A DNA stretch of 64,000 nt from Desulfatitalea sp. BRH_c12 (lineage in GTDB: Bacteria > Desulfobacterota > Desulfobacteria > Desulfobacterales > Desulfosarcinaceae): positions 1-64,000 of the forward strand of contig LADR01000067.1 of the NCBI GenBank assembly GCA_000961655.1, given 5' to 3'. Positions 63,877-64,000 of this stretch are shown here, in pieces. The notes beneath the pieces were generated by a model. It was given only the letters and a program-made list of their open reading frames with translations. It ran no database searches and was not told where the DNA came from. Both the position numbers and the translations under genes were made by a program. Position 1 is the stretch's first letter, and each line of letters starts with the position of its first letter.

Positions 63877-64000
63877 TCAACAACTGCATCCACAGCCACA
63901 TGTGCCGCCGCATCCGTTGGACGACTGCGCCATGGCACGTACGACTTCCTGGGCGGGCGCCTCTTCGACCGATTGGACTGACACATGGATCGTGTACGGC
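63877..64000 (-). CDS. C-terminal fragment of a gene running off the right edge, cysteine-rich tail
   Basis: Reading the minus strand from 63999 gives 40 residues and a stop. It starts as an ordinary Val/Glu/Ala-rich segment (VSVQSVEEAPAQEVVRAMAQ) and ends NGCGGTCGCGCSC, five cysteines in the last eleven residues. This frame is more protein-like than the alternatives in codon choice and composition. The body of the gene is outside the window, so function is unknown. The tail suggests metal binding. Confidence 0.55.
   Translation of the reverse strand, partial: PYTIHVSVQSVEEAPAQEVVRAMAQSSNGCGGTCGCGCSC

Overview
The window reads as one stretch of chromosome from a sulfate-reducer-like member of the Desulfobacterota (old Deltaproteobacteria). 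The main reason is a siroheme-dependent (alternative) heme pathway cluster ahbC-hemB-ahbD, which is typical of sulfate reducers and archaea. Supporting signs are an MglA/MglB polarity pair, a dCache sensor kinase next to an acyl-CoA synthetase and symporter, an HD-GYP protein, and family-level resemblance of many proteins to that phylum. The placement is inferred from gene content only. I see no rRNA, CRISPR array, transposase, integrase or prophage.

Layout. 1-8545: a chemosensory operon with a CheA-type kinase whose 5' end is cut by the window edge and which carries perfect 993-bp tandem repeats, then two CheB-like response regulators that both lack catalytic residues, then a ParA-like ATPase with an N-terminal zinc ribbon. 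8823-11511: an ABC importer of the nitrate/sulfonate/taurine class. 11662-13375 (minus): MglB, MglA and a coiled-coil protein. 13675-15062 (minus): an AMIN-domain protein and a CBS/ACT-like protein. 15302-20735 (minus): a ClpX-like AAA+ unfoldase, ahbC, hemB and ahbD. 20917-23920: a dCache/PAS histidine kinase and its LuxR-type regulator. 24134-28393: acyl-CoA synthetase, a small membrane protein, a sodium:solute symporter and another membrane protein. 28493-30157: a GAF-GAF-HD-GYP protein.

30304-44664 is mostly housekeeping: tRNA-Arg(CCG), folC and rpsU on the minus strand, then adk, rho, rpmE, prfA, prmC and the classic series rpsB-tsf-pyrH-frr-uppS-cdsA-dxr-rseP on the plus strand. 44695-48509 holds purL, whose N-terminus contains two PurS-like modules, with a separate purQ. 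From 48566 the window is a looser accessory zone: SDR, DUF3786, YtfJ-like and metallo-beta-lactamase-fold proteins, a small HTH protein beside a cysteine-rich peptide, a heavy-metal-binding HMA protein, a YbgA-CorA-UvsE operon, an FKBP-like/methyltransferase fusion, a gamma-carbonic anhydrase, a hydrolase, and a dynamin-like GTPase. The right edge cuts a minus-strand gene of which only a cysteine-rich C-terminus is visible.

Most worth a second look: (1) the repeat-expanded CheA with alternating HPt and His-less HPt-like blocks, coupled to two CheB homologues that appear dead as methylesterases; (2) a ClpX-like unfoldase with intact pore and IGF loops, translationally coupled to the alternative heme genes, with a 31-bp palindrome between hemB and ahbD; (3) the small HTH/cysteine-rich pair and the cysteine-tailed partial gene at the right edge. 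Start codons were chosen from visible Shine-Dalgarno sequences and family alignments; several are non-ATG.
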